Below, piece after piece: positions 27,687 through 38,045 of a stretch of DNA of 64,000 nt. How positions within the stretch are numbered: the stretch's first letter is position 1; each line of letters begins with the position of its first letter. Location of the stretch: assembly GCA_902620465.1 (NCBI GenBank), contig CACNIF010000004.1:1-64000 (forward strand), in the 5' to 3' direction. This DNA is from an uncultured Pelagibacteraceae bacterium (lineage in GTDB: Bacteria > Pseudomonadota > Alphaproteobacteria > Pelagibacterales > Pelagibacteraceae). The notes under the pieces are model-generated. The model was not told where the DNA came from and did no database searches. It saw only the letters and a program-made list of their open reading frames with translations. The translations under genes were made by a program, and so were the position numbers.

Positions 27687-30111
27687 AATTTTATTAATAC
27701 TTGTATATTTTTTTCTAAATTTTTTCACAATAGGGTTATCTAATGCACAAGATCAATTTAATTTTAATATTTCTGAAATAGAAATTTTAGAAAATGGAAA
27801 CAAAATTGTAGGCTCAAAAAGGGGTGATGTCTCAACTGGTGATGGTCTTGTGATTGAGGCTGATAATTTTATCTACAAAAAAATCGAGAACATACTTAAT
27901 GCCAATGGCAATGTTATTATTAAAGATACGATTAATAATTATAAAATAAATTCAAATAACATCACATACGAAAAAAATAATGAAAAAATATTTAGTAAAG
28001 GAGAAACTAAAAGTGAAATTGGTTCGAGATTTATTTTAGATTCAGCCGATATTATTTTCTTTAGAGATAAGAAAATATTAAGTTCAAATAAAGATACTTC
28101 GATATTAGATAATGATGAGCAAACCTATGTTAAATTAAAAAAATTTAGTTTTTCTATCAATGAAGAGTTATTAAAAGGTGAAAAAATTTTAGTAAATTTA
28201 GATTATAATTTACCACAAAATAATAAGTTATTTTTTAATAATGGAATTTTTGATTTTAAAAAGAAGAGTTTTGTTGCAAAAGATATTCAAATTAATTTAG
28301 CAAAAAATATATTTAATAATATTAAAAATGACCCTAGGCTGATAGGTGTATCCGCTCAAAGTGAAAATAATATCACTACTGTTAAAAAAGGAGTTTTTAC
28401 AAGCTGCGCTGACGATACTGATTGTCCACCCTGGGTTATCACTGCTAGTCAAATTAAACATGACAAAAATAAAAAGCAGCTTATTTATGATGACGCATTA
28501 TTAAAAATTTATAACATTCCAGTTTTATATTTTCCAAAGTTTTTTCATCCTGATCCAACTGTAAAAAGACAATCAGGTTTTTTAATGCCCAGTTTAAACA
28601 ATTCAAATGTTTTGGGATCGTCTCTAAATATACCTTACTATCATGTAATTTCTCAAAATAAGGATTTCACATTTAGACCTACAATATTTGATAGTGACAT
28701 AAAAATGTTTCAAAATGAATTTAGGGTGGAGAATAAAAATTCATCTGCAATATTGGATTTTGCTTATGTTGATGGATATCAATCATCTCTCTCAAATAAG
28801 AAAAACAGCTTAAGCCATATATTTGCAAAATTTGATTTAAACTTAGCATGGGAAAATTTTAATCAAAGTGACTTAATCGTTTCTATGAAAAAAGTATCAA
28901 ATGATACATACTTGAAAATTTTTGATGGAAATATTTTTAAAAACAACACAACTCCTACAGACTATGACGTGCTAAACTCTGAGGCAAAATTAATAGTAAA
29001 TAATAAAGATTTTAACTTTATTTCAGGTTTTCAATCATTTGAAGATCTAAATAAAATTAGTTCTGATCGATTTCAATTTATATTACCTTATTATAATTTT
29101 GATAAACAATTATTTAATAATTTTGAAAACGGATCAATTAATTTTAGTTCTAGTGGAAGTAATGATCTAAACAATACAAATAATTTAAGAACAAAAATAA
29201 TAAATGACATAAATTTTCAAAGTTTAGATATTATAACTGATTATGGTTTTATGAATGAATATAATATTCATTTAAAAAATCTTAACACCATAGGAAAAAA
29301 TGATAGTTTGTATAAATCTAGTCCACAAATGGAGGTTATGAGTATTTTTGAGCTTAATACAAGTTTGCCAATGATAAATCAGACTGAAAGAAATATAAAT
29401 TATCTAACTCCAAAAGCTTCAATAAGATTTAATCCAGGTGATATGAAAGATTATACTTCTAGTGATAGATCAATAAATGTAGATGGTATTTTTGATATTA
29501 ACAGATTGGCTATTGATGATTCTTTCGAAGAGGGAAAATCACTAACTTTAGGAATTGAATATAAAAAAACAAAATTAGATGATATAAATAAATACTTTGA
29601 AGCAAAAATAGCTACTGTATATAGAGACGAAAAAGAGGAATTTATACCTAAATCCAGCGGTATAAATAGCAAAGATCCAAATATTTTTGGATCAATATCA
29701 AATAGTCTCTCAGATACTTTAAATATCTCTTATAATTTTATTTTAGATAATGACTTTAATACTTTAGAATATAACTCGTTGAATACATCAATTAATTATA
29801 AGAATTTAAATACATCGTTTAATTTTATTGAAGAAAACGGAGTAATTGGTGATACAAATACATTTGAAAATAAAACTTCTATTAAATTTAATAATGAAAA
29901 TTACCTAACATTTAACACAAGAAGAAATAGAAAGATTAATTTAACAGAATATTACAATCTAATCTATGAATATAAAAATGATTGCTTAATAGCTGGTATT
30001 AAATATAATAAATCATACTATGAGGATAGAGATCTAAAACCTTCAGAAAATTTTTTATTTAGTTTAACTTTAATTCCTTTGACAAGTTTTGAGCAAAAAA
30101 TTGATCAATGA
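27676..30111 (+). CDS. lptD: LptD, outer-membrane LPS-assembly protein
   Basis: 811 residues. A signal peptide (about 1-24, ending GLSNA) precedes an LptA/OstA-like N-terminal beta-jellyroll (40-200) and a large beta-barrel domain. The cysteine pair in FTSCADDTDCPPW matches the position of the LptD disulfide region. It inserts LPS into the outer leaflet. It follows lptF-lptG and precedes surA, the chaperone needed for LptD folding. This operon shows that the organism keeps an LPS-bearing outer membrane. Confidence 0.93.
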   Translation: MKNKILLILVYFFLNFFTIGLSNAQDQFNFNISEIEILENGNKIVGSKRGDVSTGDGLVIEADNFIYKKIENILNANGNVIIKDTINNYKINSNNITYEKNNEKIFSKGETKSEIGSRFILDSADIIFFRDKKILSSNKDTSILDNDEQTYVKLKKFSFSINEELLKGEKILVNLDYNLPQNNKLFFNNGIFDFKKKSFVAKDIQINLAKNIFNNIKNDPRLIGVSAQSENNITTVKKGVFTSCADDTDCPPWVITASQIKHDKNKKQLIYDDALLKIYNIPVLYFPKFFHPDPTVKRQSGFLMPSLNNSNVLGSSLNIPYYHVISQNKDFTFRPTIFDSDIKMFQNEFRVENKNSSAILDFAYVDGYQSSLSNKKNSLSHIFAKFDLNLAWENFNQSDLIVSMKKVSNDTYLKIFDGNIFKNNTTPTDYDVLNSEAKLIVNNKDFNFISGFQSFEDLNKISSDRFQFILPYYNFDKQLFNNFENGSINFSSSGSNDLNNTNNLRTKIINDINFQSLDIITDYGFMNEYNIHLKNLNTIGKNDSLYKSSPQMEVMSIFELNTSLPMINQTERNINYLTPKASIRFNPGDMKDYTSSDRSINVDGIFDINRLAIDDSFEEGKSLTLGIEYKKTKLDDINKYFEAKIATVYRDEKEEFIPKSSGINSKDPNIFGSISNSLSDTLNISYNFILDNDFNTLEYNSLNTSINYKNLNTSFNFIEENGVIGDTNTFENKTSIKFNNENYLTFNTRRNRKINLTEYYNLIYEYKNDCLIAGIKYNKSYYEDRDLKPSENFLFSLTLIPLTSFEQKIDQ

Positions 30112-31049
30112 TAAGAATTATTTCTGTGAGATTTATAGTTGCTATTTTTGTGATTTTTCTTTCAACAGAAATAAAATTTTCAGTATTAGCAAGTGAAAAT
30201 AAAATTTTATTAAAAGTAAACAATGAGCTTATCACGTCAATAGATATCTTAAATGAAATTAATTATTTAAAGTCAATTAATAAAGATATAGATAATTTGG
30301 AAAACAAGAAAATTATTGAGATCGCAAGAAATTCATTGATAAAATACAAAATCAAAAAAATTACGCTCATGCCAATTGTAAAAAAAATGGAAATAAGCGA
30401 CGATGATTTTAAAAGAGTTTTGATTTCAAATTATTCAAATATAGGATTTACAAAAATTGACGAAGTATATCAACATCTTAAAAAATATAATATAAAACCT
30501 AAATTAATAAGAAATAAAATGACAATTAATGCCATATGGAGTCAGTTTATTTATGATAAATACTCCAAAAATATCAAAATTGATATTGATAAATTAAAAC
30601 AAGATATTCAAAGAAATGAAGGTCAAACTGAATATCTTCTTTCGGAAATTATATTTGATTTAAAAGAAAAGGAGACGGTAAATGAAAAATTTAATATTAT
30701 CAAAAATGCTATAAATGAAAATGGTTTTGCAAATACCGCTCTAATTTACAGCATTTCTGAAACATCAACTTCTGGTGGAAATATTGGCTGGGTAAGTGAA
30801 AATTCTATAAATAAAAAAATTTTAAAAAAAATTATGGAAATTGATATCAATAATTTTACTGAACCTTTAGTAGTACCTGGTGGTTATTTGATTCTTAAAA
30901 TAAATGAAAAAAGAATTACAAAAAAGAATATTAAGCTTGAGGATGAATTAAAAAAAATTGTTCAAATTAAAACTAACGAGCAATTAAACCAATTTTCAAA
31001 CATTTTTTTAAATAAAATTAAAAAAGATATTGTTATTAATGAACAATAA
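30108..31049 (+). CDS. surA: SurA-like periplasmic peptidyl-prolyl isomerase/chaperone
   Basis: 313 residues with an N-terminal signal/anchor segment (about 5-28). A SurA N-terminal helical domain (VNNELITSIDILNEINYLKS onward) is followed by a single parvulin domain (about 175-275) with SETSTSGGNIGWVSE, VVPGGYLILKINEKR. E. coli SurA has two parvulin domains, so this is a reduced form, common in alphaproteobacteria. It helps fold outer-membrane proteins, including LptD encoded just upstream (ATGA overlap). Confidence 0.88.
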   Translation: MIRIISVRFIVAIFVIFLSTEIKFSVLASENKILLKVNNELITSIDILNEINYLKSINKDIDNLENKKIIEIARNSLIKYKIKKITLMPIVKKMEISDDDFKRVLISNYSNIGFTKIDEVYQHLKKYNIKPKLIRNKMTINAIWSQFIYDKYSKNIKIDIDKLKQDIQRNEGQTEYLLSEIIFDLKEKETVNEKFNIIKNAINENGFANTALIYSISETSTSGGNIGWVSENSINKKILKKIMEIDINNFTEPLVVPGGYLILKINEKRITKKNIKLEDELKKIVQIKTNEQLNQFSNIFLNKIKKDIVINEQ

Positions 31050-32007
31050 ACCAATAATATTAGTTGCGGGGGAGCCTAATAGCATTTTCTTTGAAATTCT
31101 ATTTAAAGTGCTAAAGACTAAAAGAATTAAGTGTCCTTTAATTTTAATTGCATCACATAAAATTCTCACACTTCAAATGAGAAAACTGAATTATAAGATG
31201 AATATAAAACTTTTAGATTTAAAGAAAATTAATGATTATAAACTAAATAACAGTTCAATTAATCTTATAAATGTTAACTATAATCAAAAAAAAGCTTTTG
31301 AAAAAATTAGTGATAAATCAAATGATTACATAAGAAAATGTTTTGAGATAGCTATCATTTTAATTAAAACAAATTTCTCTAACAAATTAATTAATGGCCC
31401 AATTTCAAAAAAAAATTTTTTAAAGAATAAATTTCTAGGTGTCACGGAATTTTTTGGTAAAAAATTTAAGAAAAAAGAAATTGCAATGCTAATATATAAT
31501 AAAGATCTATCAGTTAGTCCTGTAACAACACATCTCCCTTTAAAAAAAGTTTCTAAAACAATAAACAAAAAATTGATAACTGAAAAAGTTGTATTGATTG
31601 ATAACTTTTATAAAACATTTATTGGATATAGGCCTAAAATCGCATTAACTGGTCTCAACCCACATTGTGAAAGTATTAGCAATTTTAATGAAGATGAAAA
31701 AATTATAAAGCCAACAGTTAAGAATTTGATGAAACGTAAATTTAGAGTATCTGGACCATATCCTGCAGATACAATTTTTTTAGAAAAAAATAGAAGAAAA
31801 TTTGATGTAATTCTAGGCATGTACCATGACCAAGTTTTATCACCTATCAAAACTCTCTTTGAATATGATGCTATTAATATTACTTTAGGTTTGCCCTTTG
31901 TAAGAATTTCACCTGATCACGGACCTAATGAAAAAATGCTAGGTAAAAACGTCTCAAGTCCTTTAAGTTTATATAAAGCGATTTCTTTCCTTGAGAGACT
32001 TAAGTGA
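31039..32007 (+). CDS. pdxA: 4-hydroxythreonine-4-phosphate dehydrogenase
   Basis: 322 residues from ATG 31039, inside the end of surA. Metal-ligand and substrate blocks are present: VTTHLPLKKV, LTGLNPHCE, GMYHDQVLSPIKTLF and VRISPDHG. It oxidises 4-phosphohydroxy-threonine in the DXP-dependent vitamin B6 pathway. A TTG nine bases upstream is also in frame but the ATG fits family N-termini. surA-pdxA-rsmA is the classic proteobacterial order. Confidence 0.95.
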   Translation: MNNKPIILVAGEPNSIFFEILFKVLKTKRIKCPLILIASHKILTLQMRKLNYKMNIKLLDLKKINDYKLNNSSINLINVNYNQKKAFEKISDKSNDYIRKCFEIAIILIKTNFSNKLINGPISKKNFLKNKFLGVTEFFGKKFKKKEIAMLIYNKDLSVSPVTTHLPLKKVSKTINKKLITEKVVLIDNFYKTFIGYRPKIALTGLNPHCESISNFNEDEKIIKPTVKNLMKRKFRVSGPYPADTIFLEKNRRKFDVILGMYHDQVLSPIKTLFEYDAINITLGLPFVRISPDHGPNEKMLGKNVSSPLSLYKAISFLERLK

Positions 32008-32792
32008 TAAAAGCCAAAAAAAACTTAGGTCAAAACTTTTTAATAGATGAAAAGATCCTAAAAAAAATCACTGATGTAACTGAAATTAAAGGCAAGACTA
32101 TACTTGAAGTTGGTCCTGGAACTGGAAATTTATCATCATTTATATTGAAAAAAAATCCAAAAAAATTTTTTGTTGTAGAAAAAGATCATAGACTTATTTC
32201 AAGTTTACAAAAAAAATTTCAAAACCAAGTTGAAATAATTAATGGAGATATACTAAAAATTGATGAAAAAGAGTTTTCCCAAGATAAGTTAGTTGTTTTT
32301 GGAAATTTACCATATAATATTTCTACCGAAATACTATGTAAATGGATATTAAACTTAAATGATAATAACTTTTGGTTTGAAAACATGATATTAATGTTTC
32401 AAAAAGAAGTTGCAGATAGAATTATAGCAAATGTGAATACTTCTAATTATGGAAGACTAGCTATACTAGCGAAATGGAAATTGGAAATTAAAAAAATCTG
32501 TGATGTACTACCTTCATCGTTTTACCCTAAACCAAAAATAGATAGTTCTTTATTGTTTTTTACACCGAAGAAAAGTTTTTTTAAGATAAATAAGCCAAAA
32601 AATATTGAAATAATTACTAGACTTTTTTTTAATCATAGAAGGAAAATGATTAAAAAACCATTTAATCAATTATTCAATGCAAATACAGGAGTTCAAAAAA
32701 AATTAAAATTAAGTTTAAATTTAAGGCCACAAAATTTGGATTTCAATACATATTATAACTTGGCTAGAGAATATGAAAACTTAAACAGTTAA
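32004..32792 (+). CDS. rsmA: 16S rRNA dimethyladenosine transferase RsmA (KsgA)
   Basis: 262 residues, starting GTG inside the pdxA stop (GTGA). [11 protein letters not shown] at the start, the SAM-binding [11 protein letters not shown], and the catalytic [10 protein letters not shown] (NLPY) motif define KsgA. It dimethylates two adjacent adenines in helix 45 of 16S rRNA as a late check on small-subunit assembly. It ends 12 bases into the convergent gmk gene. Confidence 0.96.
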   Translation: MIKAKKNLGQNFLIDEKILKKITDVTEIKGKTILEVGPGTGNLSSFILKKNPKKFFVVEKDHRLISSLQKKFQNQVEIINGDILKIDEKEFSQDKLVVFGNLPYNISTEILCKWILNLNDNNFWFENMILMFQKEVADRIIANVNTSNYGRLAILAKWKLEIKKICDVLPSSFYPKPKIDSSLLFFTPKKSFFKINKPKNIEIITRLFFNHRRKMIKKPFNQLFNANTGVQKKLKLSLNLRPQNLDFNTYYNLAREYENLNS

Positions 32793-33413
32793 TTTTTCAA
32801 CATGCTTTCTTATAAAATCTTTATCATAATCTTTTGAACCATCTTTTAACTCTGCATCAATTAAGTTAATAATTTTTGAAAAACAATTATTCAATGTATC
32901 GTTTATCACAACATAATCATAATTAATCCAATGTAAAATATCATGACTAAATTGATTCATTCTTTCCTCGACCATAGTCCTATCTCCCATGTGTCGATTT
33001 GATAATCTTTGAAATAAAACCTCTTTACTTGGGGGTAAAATAAAAAAAGTTATAAGTTTATAATCTAATTTTTTATTTTTAATTTGATCAGCTCCTTGCC
33101 AATCAATATCAAATAAAACATGTTTTCCTTTGTTTAATCTCTCAATAACTGGTGTTCGAGTAGTTCCATATAAATTGTTAAAAACTTTAGCATATTCTAA
33201 AAATTCCTCATTTCTTATAAGCCTTTTAAATTCATTTTCACTTACAAAATAATAATCTTTATTTTGTATTTCATTTTGTCTTGGTTTTCTTGTTGTATGA
33301 GATACTGAAATTTCAAATTTAGGATTTTGAGATAACAATCCAACCAGTGTAGTTTTTCCAGCTCCAGAAGGAGAGGAAAGAATAATCATTACCCCGTCAT
33401 TATTCGTGGGCAT
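32781..33413 (-). CDS. gmk: Guanylate kinase
   Basis: 210 residues. P-loop SPSGAGKTT (about 14-22), the GMP-binding [13 protein letters not shown] and the lid region ([12 protein letters not shown]) are present. It phosphorylates GMP to GDP. It lies seven bases after acpP on the same strand and is convergent with rsmA. No anomaly is seen. Confidence 0.97.
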   Translation of the reverse strand: MPTNNDGVMIILSSPSGAGKTTLVGLLSQNPKFEISVSHTTRKPRQNEIQNKDYYFVSENEFKRLIRNEEFLEYAKVFNNLYGTTRTPVIERLNKGKHVLFDIDWQGADQIKNKKLDYKLITFFILPPSKEVLFQRLSNRHMGDRTMVEERMNQFSHDILHWINYDYVVINDTLNNCFSKIINLIDAELKDGSKDYDKDFIRKHVEKLTV

Positions 33414-33419
33414 TAATTG

Positions 33420-33659
33420 TTAGTTAGCTTTTCCTTCAATAAATTTTACAGCATCTCCAACTGTTAAAATTTTTTCAGCCTCACTATCAGAAATTTCTGA
33501 ACCAAACTCCTCCTCAAAAGCCATAACTAATTCCACAGTATCTAGACTGTCCGCACCTAAATCATCTATAAAACTAGATTCCTCGGTTACTTTTGCTTCA
33601 TCAATACCTAAGTGATCTGCAACTATTTTTTTAACTTTACTTGAAACATCTTCTGACAT
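33420..33659 (-). CDS. acpP: Acyl carrier protein
   Basis: 79 residues, acidic, with the phosphopantetheine-bearing Ser38 in [12 protein letters not shown]. It carries growing acyl chains for fatty-acid and lipid A synthesis. It follows fabD-fabG, and has its own strong promoter overlapping the fabG stop, plus an AAGGAT ribosome site, as expected for one of the most abundant proteins of the cell. Confidence 0.98.
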   Translation of the reverse strand: MSEDVSSKVKKIVADHLGIDEAKVTEESSFIDDLGADSLDTVELVMAFEEEFGSEISDSEAEKILTVGDAVKFIEGKAN

Positions 33660-33683
33660 TTTGATCCTTATTGTTATAAATTC

Positions 33684-33711
33684 TTAATAGTTTAAAAACC
33701 TATTTTGTCAA
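33684..33711 (-). promoter_or_regulatory. Promoter for acpP
   Basis: A perfect TTGACA (33711-33706) overlaps the fabG stop codon; after 16 bases comes TATTAA (33689-33684), 25 bases before the acpP ATG. This lets acpP be made at higher level than fabD-fabG. Confidence 0.55.
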
Positions 33712-34445
33712 GCCATATACATACCGCCATTAACATGCAAGGTTTCTCCATTTATATAACTTGAATGACTAGAACATAAAAAAAGCACAGCATTTGCAAT
33801 ATCATCTGGCTCTCCTAGTCGGGCAGAAGGAATTTTTGATATTATAGCCTCTTTAAATTTATCGTCTAATTTATCCGTCATAGCTGTTTTAATAAAACCA
33901 GGTGAAATACAATTTATATTTATATTTTTCTTAGCATATTCTATTGCCAGACTCTTAGACATTGCAATTATACCAGCTTTAGAAGCTGTGTAATTGGCCT
34001 GTCCTAAATTACCTGTGTGTCCAACGACTGAAGTAATATTAACAATCTTTCCAGATTTATTTTTAAGCATTTTTTTAATTGCTGATTTGCTCATCAAAAA
34101 AGTTGATGTTAAGTTAACATCAATAACTTTTTTCCATTCATCTAGGCTCATCCTTATTGCTAAATTGTCTTGGGTAATGCCTGCATTATTAACGATGCAA
34201 TCTAAACTGCCACCAAGCTCTTTAGTTGCGTTTTCAACAAACTCCTCAATTTTATCGCTTTGAGAAATATCAAACTTTAATATTTTAATATTTCCATATT
34301 TACTTTTTAATTCCTCAAGTTTTTCTATTCTTGTACCAGAGGCTAAAATATTTGCTCCTGATTGATGTAATTTTTCAATTATTGAATTCCCTATCCCACC
34401 TGAGGCACCAGTAACAATAATATTTTTACCTTTTAAATCAGTCAT
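33708..34445 (-). CDS. fabG: 3-oxoacyl-ACP reductase FabG
   Basis: 245 residues, a short-chain dehydrogenase. NADP loop TGASGGIG (12-19), NNAG (86-89), and catalytic Ser139, Tyr152, Lys156 are in place. It reduces 3-oxoacyl-ACP in fatty-acid elongation. It overlaps fabD by four bases and precedes acpP, the standard fab cluster; the reductase role over other SDRs follows from this context and the close match to FabG blocks (SPGFIKTAMTDKL). Confidence 0.96.
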   Translation of the reverse strand: MTDLKGKNIIVTGASGGIGNSIIEKLHQSGANILASGTRIEKLEELKSKYGNIKILKFDISQSDKIEEFVENATKELGGSLDCIVNNAGITQDNLAIRMSLDEWKKVIDVNLTSTFLMSKSAIKKMLKNKSGKIVNITSVVGHTGNLGQANYTASKAGIIAMSKSLAIEYAKKNININCISPGFIKTAMTDKLDDKFKEAIISKIPSARLGEPDDIANAVLFLCSSHSSYINGETLHVNGGMYMA

Positions 34446-35368
34446 ATTTTTAGACCTTCAATATCGCCTTGAGAATTAATTGTATCAATTTTAACATTTC
34501 TATTAATTCTTTTTACCAAACCTGACAAAACTTTCCCAGGTCCAATTTCTATAAAATGGTCTACATCATTTTCTATCATATTAATCACGCTTTCTCTCCA
34601 TCTAACTCTACTCTCTATTTGCTTAATTAAGAGATTTTTAAGCTCATCTGGGTCTTTAATCTCATTAGCGGTAACGTTAGAAATTAATTTATTTTGCCCA
34701 TTTTTAAAATTAAGTTTATTTAACTCTTCTTTCATAATTTTTGTAGCATTATTCATTAGTTCGCAGTGAAAGGGTGCACTTACAGGAAGTTTAATATTTT
34801 TAATTGAACTAGCCTTAAAAATTTGAATTAATTGTTCTAAATCTTTAGTTTTTCCGCTCAAAACAATTTGACCTTCAGAATTATCATTTGCAATTTGTGC
34901 TTTTAAATTTTCTTTATTTTCCATTAAAATTCTTTCAATCTCATCAACTGTTGAGCCCAATACCGCAACCATCCCTCCCTGTCCTTTAGGTACAGAGTTT
35001 TGCATAGCATCCCCTCTTATTCTCAATATTTTTAAAGTATCTGAAAAATCCAGATATCCTGCACATGATAATGCCGAATATTCTCCTAAAGAGTGTCCCG
35101 CAAAGTATTTTGCTTTATTTAAATCTATGTTGAATTCATTTTTTGCTAAATTAAATATTGAGTAACTTATTAAAAATATTGCTGGTTGCGTATTTGCTGT
35201 TAAATCTAATTCTTCTTTTGGCCCTTCCAGGATAAGCTTAGAAATAGAAAAATTTAATGTGTTGTCTGCCTGTTTAAAAAGGTCTTTTACTATATTAAAT
35301 TTATCATAAAGCGCTTTTCCCATTCCAACTAATTGAGACCCTTGACCTGGGAAAATTACTGAAAACAT
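34442..35368 (-). CDS. fabD: Malonyl-CoA:ACP transacylase FabD
   Basis: 308 residues. FPGQGSQLVGMG at the start, the nucleophile Ser93 in GHSLGEY, and the His of VSAPFHCELM are diagnostic. It loads malonyl groups onto AcpP, encoded two genes downstream. The gene is divergent from rpsF across 83 bases. Order fabD-fabG-acpP is conserved widely. Confidence 0.97.
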   Translation of the reverse strand: MFSVIFPGQGSQLVGMGKALYDKFNIVKDLFKQADNTLNFSISKLILEGPKEELDLTANTQPAIFLISYSIFNLAKNEFNIDLNKAKYFAGHSLGEYSALSCAGYLDFSDTLKILRIRGDAMQNSVPKGQGGMVAVLGSTVDEIERILMENKENLKAQIANDNSEGQIVLSGKTKDLEQLIQIFKASSIKNIKLPVSAPFHCELMNNATKIMKEELNKLNFKNGQNKLISNVTANEIKDPDELKNLLIKQIESRVRWRESVINMIENDVDHFIEIGPGKVLSGLVKRINRNVKIDTINSQGDIEGLKI

Positions 35369-35394
35369 AAAAAAAACCTATTTTTCAAACCTTT

Positions 35395-35421
35395 TTGCTA
35401 TTGTAATTAAAGATTTATAAT
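35395..35421 (+). promoter_or_regulatory. Promoter for rpsF-rpsR-rplI
   Basis: A perfect TATAAT (35416-35421) lies 30 bases before the rpsF ATG; the best -35 is TTGCTA (35395-35400) with a short 15-base spacer. I see no S6:S18-binding leader structure of the kind known in other bacteria. Confidence 0.45.
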
Positions 35422-35451
35422 AGTATATCCTCATTTTTTTAAAAAGTTTAA

Positions 35452-35796
35452 ATGAATTTATACGAACATACAATTATAGCAAGACAAGACGCTTCACCAA
35501 GTGATATACAGCAACTAACTGAAAAATATTCAAAAATTGTTGAAAAAAATGATGGTGAAATAATTAAAACTGAGAACTGGGGTTTACTAAATCTTTCATA
35601 TTTAATTAAAAAAAATAAAAAAGGTAGTTATATACATTTCAAGATCAAATGTGATGGTCAGGTAATAAGCGAGTTGGAAAAAAATGAATCAATAGACAAG
35701 AAACTTTTAAGATACTTAACAGTTAAAGTTAAGAAATTTGATTTGAAAACCAATTATTTCAATAAGAAAGAAGACTCAGAAAAAGAAAATAAATAG
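35452..35796 (+). CDS. rpsF: 30S ribosomal protein S6
   Basis: 114 residues. [17 protein letters not shown] and the RNA-binding [18 protein letters not shown] and [11 protein letters not shown] segments match S6, with a charged C-terminal tail. S6 pairs with S18 on the small-subunit platform. First gene of rpsF-rpsR-rplI-dnaB. Confidence 0.96.
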   Translation: MNLYEHTIIARQDASPSDIQQLTEKYSKIVEKNDGEIIKTENWGLLNLSYLIKKNKKGSYIHFKIKCDGQVISELEKNESIDKKLLRYLTVKVKKFDLKTNYFNKKEDSEKENK

Positions 35797-35807
35797 ATAG
35801 ATCGTTC

Positions 35808-36080
35808 ATGCCAAAAAAACAATTAGGAAATAAAAAAAATAAGCAAAGTAATTTTGCCAAACTTAGTATTTTTCAACCAAATAAATATAAATTTAAAAAA
35901 AGCTGTCCTCTTTCCGCCAAAAATGCTCCAACTATTGATTATAAAAACATCAAATTATTAAAAAAATACACTTCTGAAAATGGTAAAATTCTTCCATCTC
36001 GAATTACTAATGTTAGTCAAAAAAAACAAAGAGAGCTATCTTTATCTATCAAAAGAGCGAGAAATTTAGCGTTAATATAA
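35808..36080 (+). CDS. rpsR: 30S ribosomal protein S18
   Basis: 90 residues. The core [20 protein letters not shown] and PSRITN.S.KKQR, ending RARNLALI, is S18. The first ~25 residues are a Lys/Asn-rich extension. It binds S6, encoded just upstream, on the platform of the 30S subunit. Eleven bases separate it from rpsF and one from rplI. Confidence 0.95.
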   Translation: MPKKQLGNKKNKQSNFAKLSIFQPNKYKFKKSCPLSAKNAPTIDYKNIKLLKKYTSENGKILPSRITNVSQKKQRELSLSIKRARNLALI

Positions 36081-36081
36081 T

Positions 36082-36540
36082 ATGAAAGTAATCTTGCTTG
36101 AAAACTTAAAGAAAATTGGTTCTATAGGTGAAATAATAGATGTTAAAAGAGGATTTGCTCGAAATTTCCTAATTGCAAATAATAAAGCTTTATACGCATC
36201 CAAAGAAAATGTTACCAAAGTAGAAAAAATTAAGTCTGAGCTTTCAAAAAAAGATAACGAAAAAAAACAACAAGCGAAGAAAATATCAGAAAAGATTAAC
36301 AAAAAAGAATATAAAATTGAAAAATTATCTACTGAAAATAACGAATTATACGGTTCGGTGAAACCAACAGAAATTTCAAAATTAATAAAAGAAATAGATG
36401 ATCAAGGAGTCAAGCCTTCAATGATCCAGCCAATAAAAGATATTAAATCAATTGGAAAGTTTAAGGTAAAAGTAAGCCTACACCCAGAAGTTGATGCCGA
36501 GATAATTATTAATGTGGTTTCATCAGAGACAATTCAATAA
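36082..36540 (+). CDS. rplI: 50S ribosomal protein L9
   Basis: 152 residues. N-terminal MKVILLENLKKIGSIGEIIDVK and KRGFARNFLIANNKA are the conserved rRNA-binding domain; a long Lys-rich connecting helix (about 55-80) joins the C-terminal domain ending in IIINVVSSE. L9 helps keep frame and translocation accuracy. Same operon as rpsF and rpsR. Confidence 0.96.
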   Translation: MKVILLENLKKIGSIGEIIDVKRGFARNFLIANNKALYASKENVTKVEKIKSELSKKDNEKKQQAKKISEKINKKEYKIEKLSTENNELYGSVKPTEISKLIKEIDDQGVKPSMIQPIKDIKSIGKFKVKVSLHPEVDAEIIINVVSSETIQ

Positions 36541-36605
36541 TTATACAATTTTCTCCCCAGCAAATTTAAAAAATAAATTTTCCACAATATTTGTTATCTT
36601 CATCT

Positions 36606-38024
36606 ATGGAAAAAAGTTTAAGTATTCTAAAAGACAGTTTTAAAGAATTGCCAAACAATATTGAAGCGGAGCAATCTGTTATAGGATCAATTTTAGTATC
36701 TAATGAAATTTTTGACGACATAAATACAATTATATCTGGTTCAAATTTTTATGATCCAATGCATCAAAAGATTTTCAGTGCAATAGAAAACTTAATTTAT
36801 AAAGGGATGTTAGCAAATCCAATAACGCTTAAGAATTATTTTGAATCTGATAAAGATGAAATAAATATACCAGAGTATCTAGTAAAAATTACCAAATTCT
36901 CAACATCTACAAGACAAGCTACTGAATACTCAAAAATAATTTATGATATGTTTGTTAGACGAGAATTAATTAAAATCTCAGAACAAACTATTGATACAGC
37001 TAAAATCAATGATCTAAATATAAATGGTCAAAATATAATTGAAAAATCTGAAAGATTGTTATTTGATTTAGCTGAAAAAGGATCTTTTAATTCATCGTTA
37101 GTAAAATTTGATGAGGCCATGAAAAAAACAATCGAGATGGCTTCTGCTGCATATAAAAATGAAGAGGGGATAGTTGGAGTTCCGACTGGTTTAAGAGATC
37201 TAGATGATAGACTCGGAGGTCTGCATCAATCTGATTTAATTATCATAGCAGGTAGACCATCAATGGGTAAAACTGCTTTAGCAACTAACATAGCATTCAA
37301 TGCAGCACAAAAACTACAAGAAGGTCAAAGGAAGTCTTCAGTCGCTTTCTTTTCCCTAGAAATGTCATCTGAGCAATTGTCTACCAGAATATTAGCCGAA
37401 CAATCTAGAATTAAATCAAATGATATAAGGCGTGGAAGAATTTCTGATGAACAATTTGACAAATTTATTGAAACCTCAAAAAATATTGCAGAGCTTCCAT
37501 TATACATTGATGAAACTCCAGCTATTAGTATCGCAGCCATGAGTAACAGAGCTAGAAGAATTAAAAGGTTATTTGGTCTCGATATGATAGTAGTTGATTA
37601 CATTCAATTAATGAGAGGATCAATCAATAACAAAGATGGTAGAGTTCAAGAAATTTCTGAGATAACACAAGGTTTAAAAGCTATAGCTAAAGAGCTTTCG
37701 GTACCAGTTGTTGCATTATCTCAACTTTCTAGAGCAGTAGAGCAAAGAGACTTAAAGAAACCTCAACTAGCTGATTTAAGAGAATCTGGCTCAATTGAGC
37801 AAGATGCAGATGTGGTTATGTTTGTTTACAGGGAGGCATATTATTTGGAAAGACAAGAACCGAGACCCGCAACTGTGGAACATGCTGAGTGGCAAGCAAA
37901 AATGAATGAGGTATCAAATTTAGCAGAAATAATTATTGGTAAACAAAGGCATGGTCCAACTGGAAATGTAATGCTTGAGTTTGAGGCTATGTTTACCAAA
38001 TTTAAAGATACTCAAAATACTTAA
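36606..38024 (+). CDS. dnaB: Replicative DNA helicase DnaB
   Basis: 472 residues from ATG 36606. An N-terminal helical domain (NNIEAEQSVIGSILV) binds primase; the RecA-like motor has Walker A GRPSMGKT (216-223), Walker B-type MIVVDYIQLMRG, and the arginine-containing ESGSIEQDADVVMFVYREAYY block. A TTG 15 bases earlier is in frame but not needed. It unwinds DNA at the fork. Genome order rpsF-rpsR-rplI-dnaB is widespread, although many alphaproteobacteria have alr following; here an RND protein follows. Confidence 0.97.
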   Translation: MEKSLSILKDSFKELPNNIEAEQSVIGSILVSNEIFDDINTIISGSNFYDPMHQKIFSAIENLIYKGMLANPITLKNYFESDKDEINIPEYLVKITKFSTSTRQATEYSKIIYDMFVRRELIKISEQTIDTAKINDLNINGQNIIEKSERLLFDLAEKGSFNSSLVKFDEAMKKTIEMASAAYKNEEGIVGVPTGLRDLDDRLGGLHQSDLIIIAGRPSMGKTALATNIAFNAAQKLQEGQRKSSVAFFSLEMSSEQLSTRILAEQSRIKSNDIRRGRISDEQFDKFIETSKNIAELPLYIDETPAISIAAMSNRARRIKRLFGLDMIVVDYIQLMRGSINNKDGRVQEISEITQGLKAIAKELSVPVVALSQLSRAVEQRDLKKPQLADLRESGSIEQDADVVMFVYREAYYLERQEPRPATVEHAEWQAKMNEVSNLAEIIIGKQRHGPTGNVMLEFEAMFTKFKDTQNT

Positions 38025-38045
38025 ATTAAAATATAAATAGGGTAA

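Noticed and set aside
36578..36586. TTTTCCACA, one mismatch from a DnaA box, just before dnaB
   Set aside because: Several such nine-mers are expected by chance in 64 kb of AT-rich DNA, there is no cluster, and no origin-type genes are adjacent.
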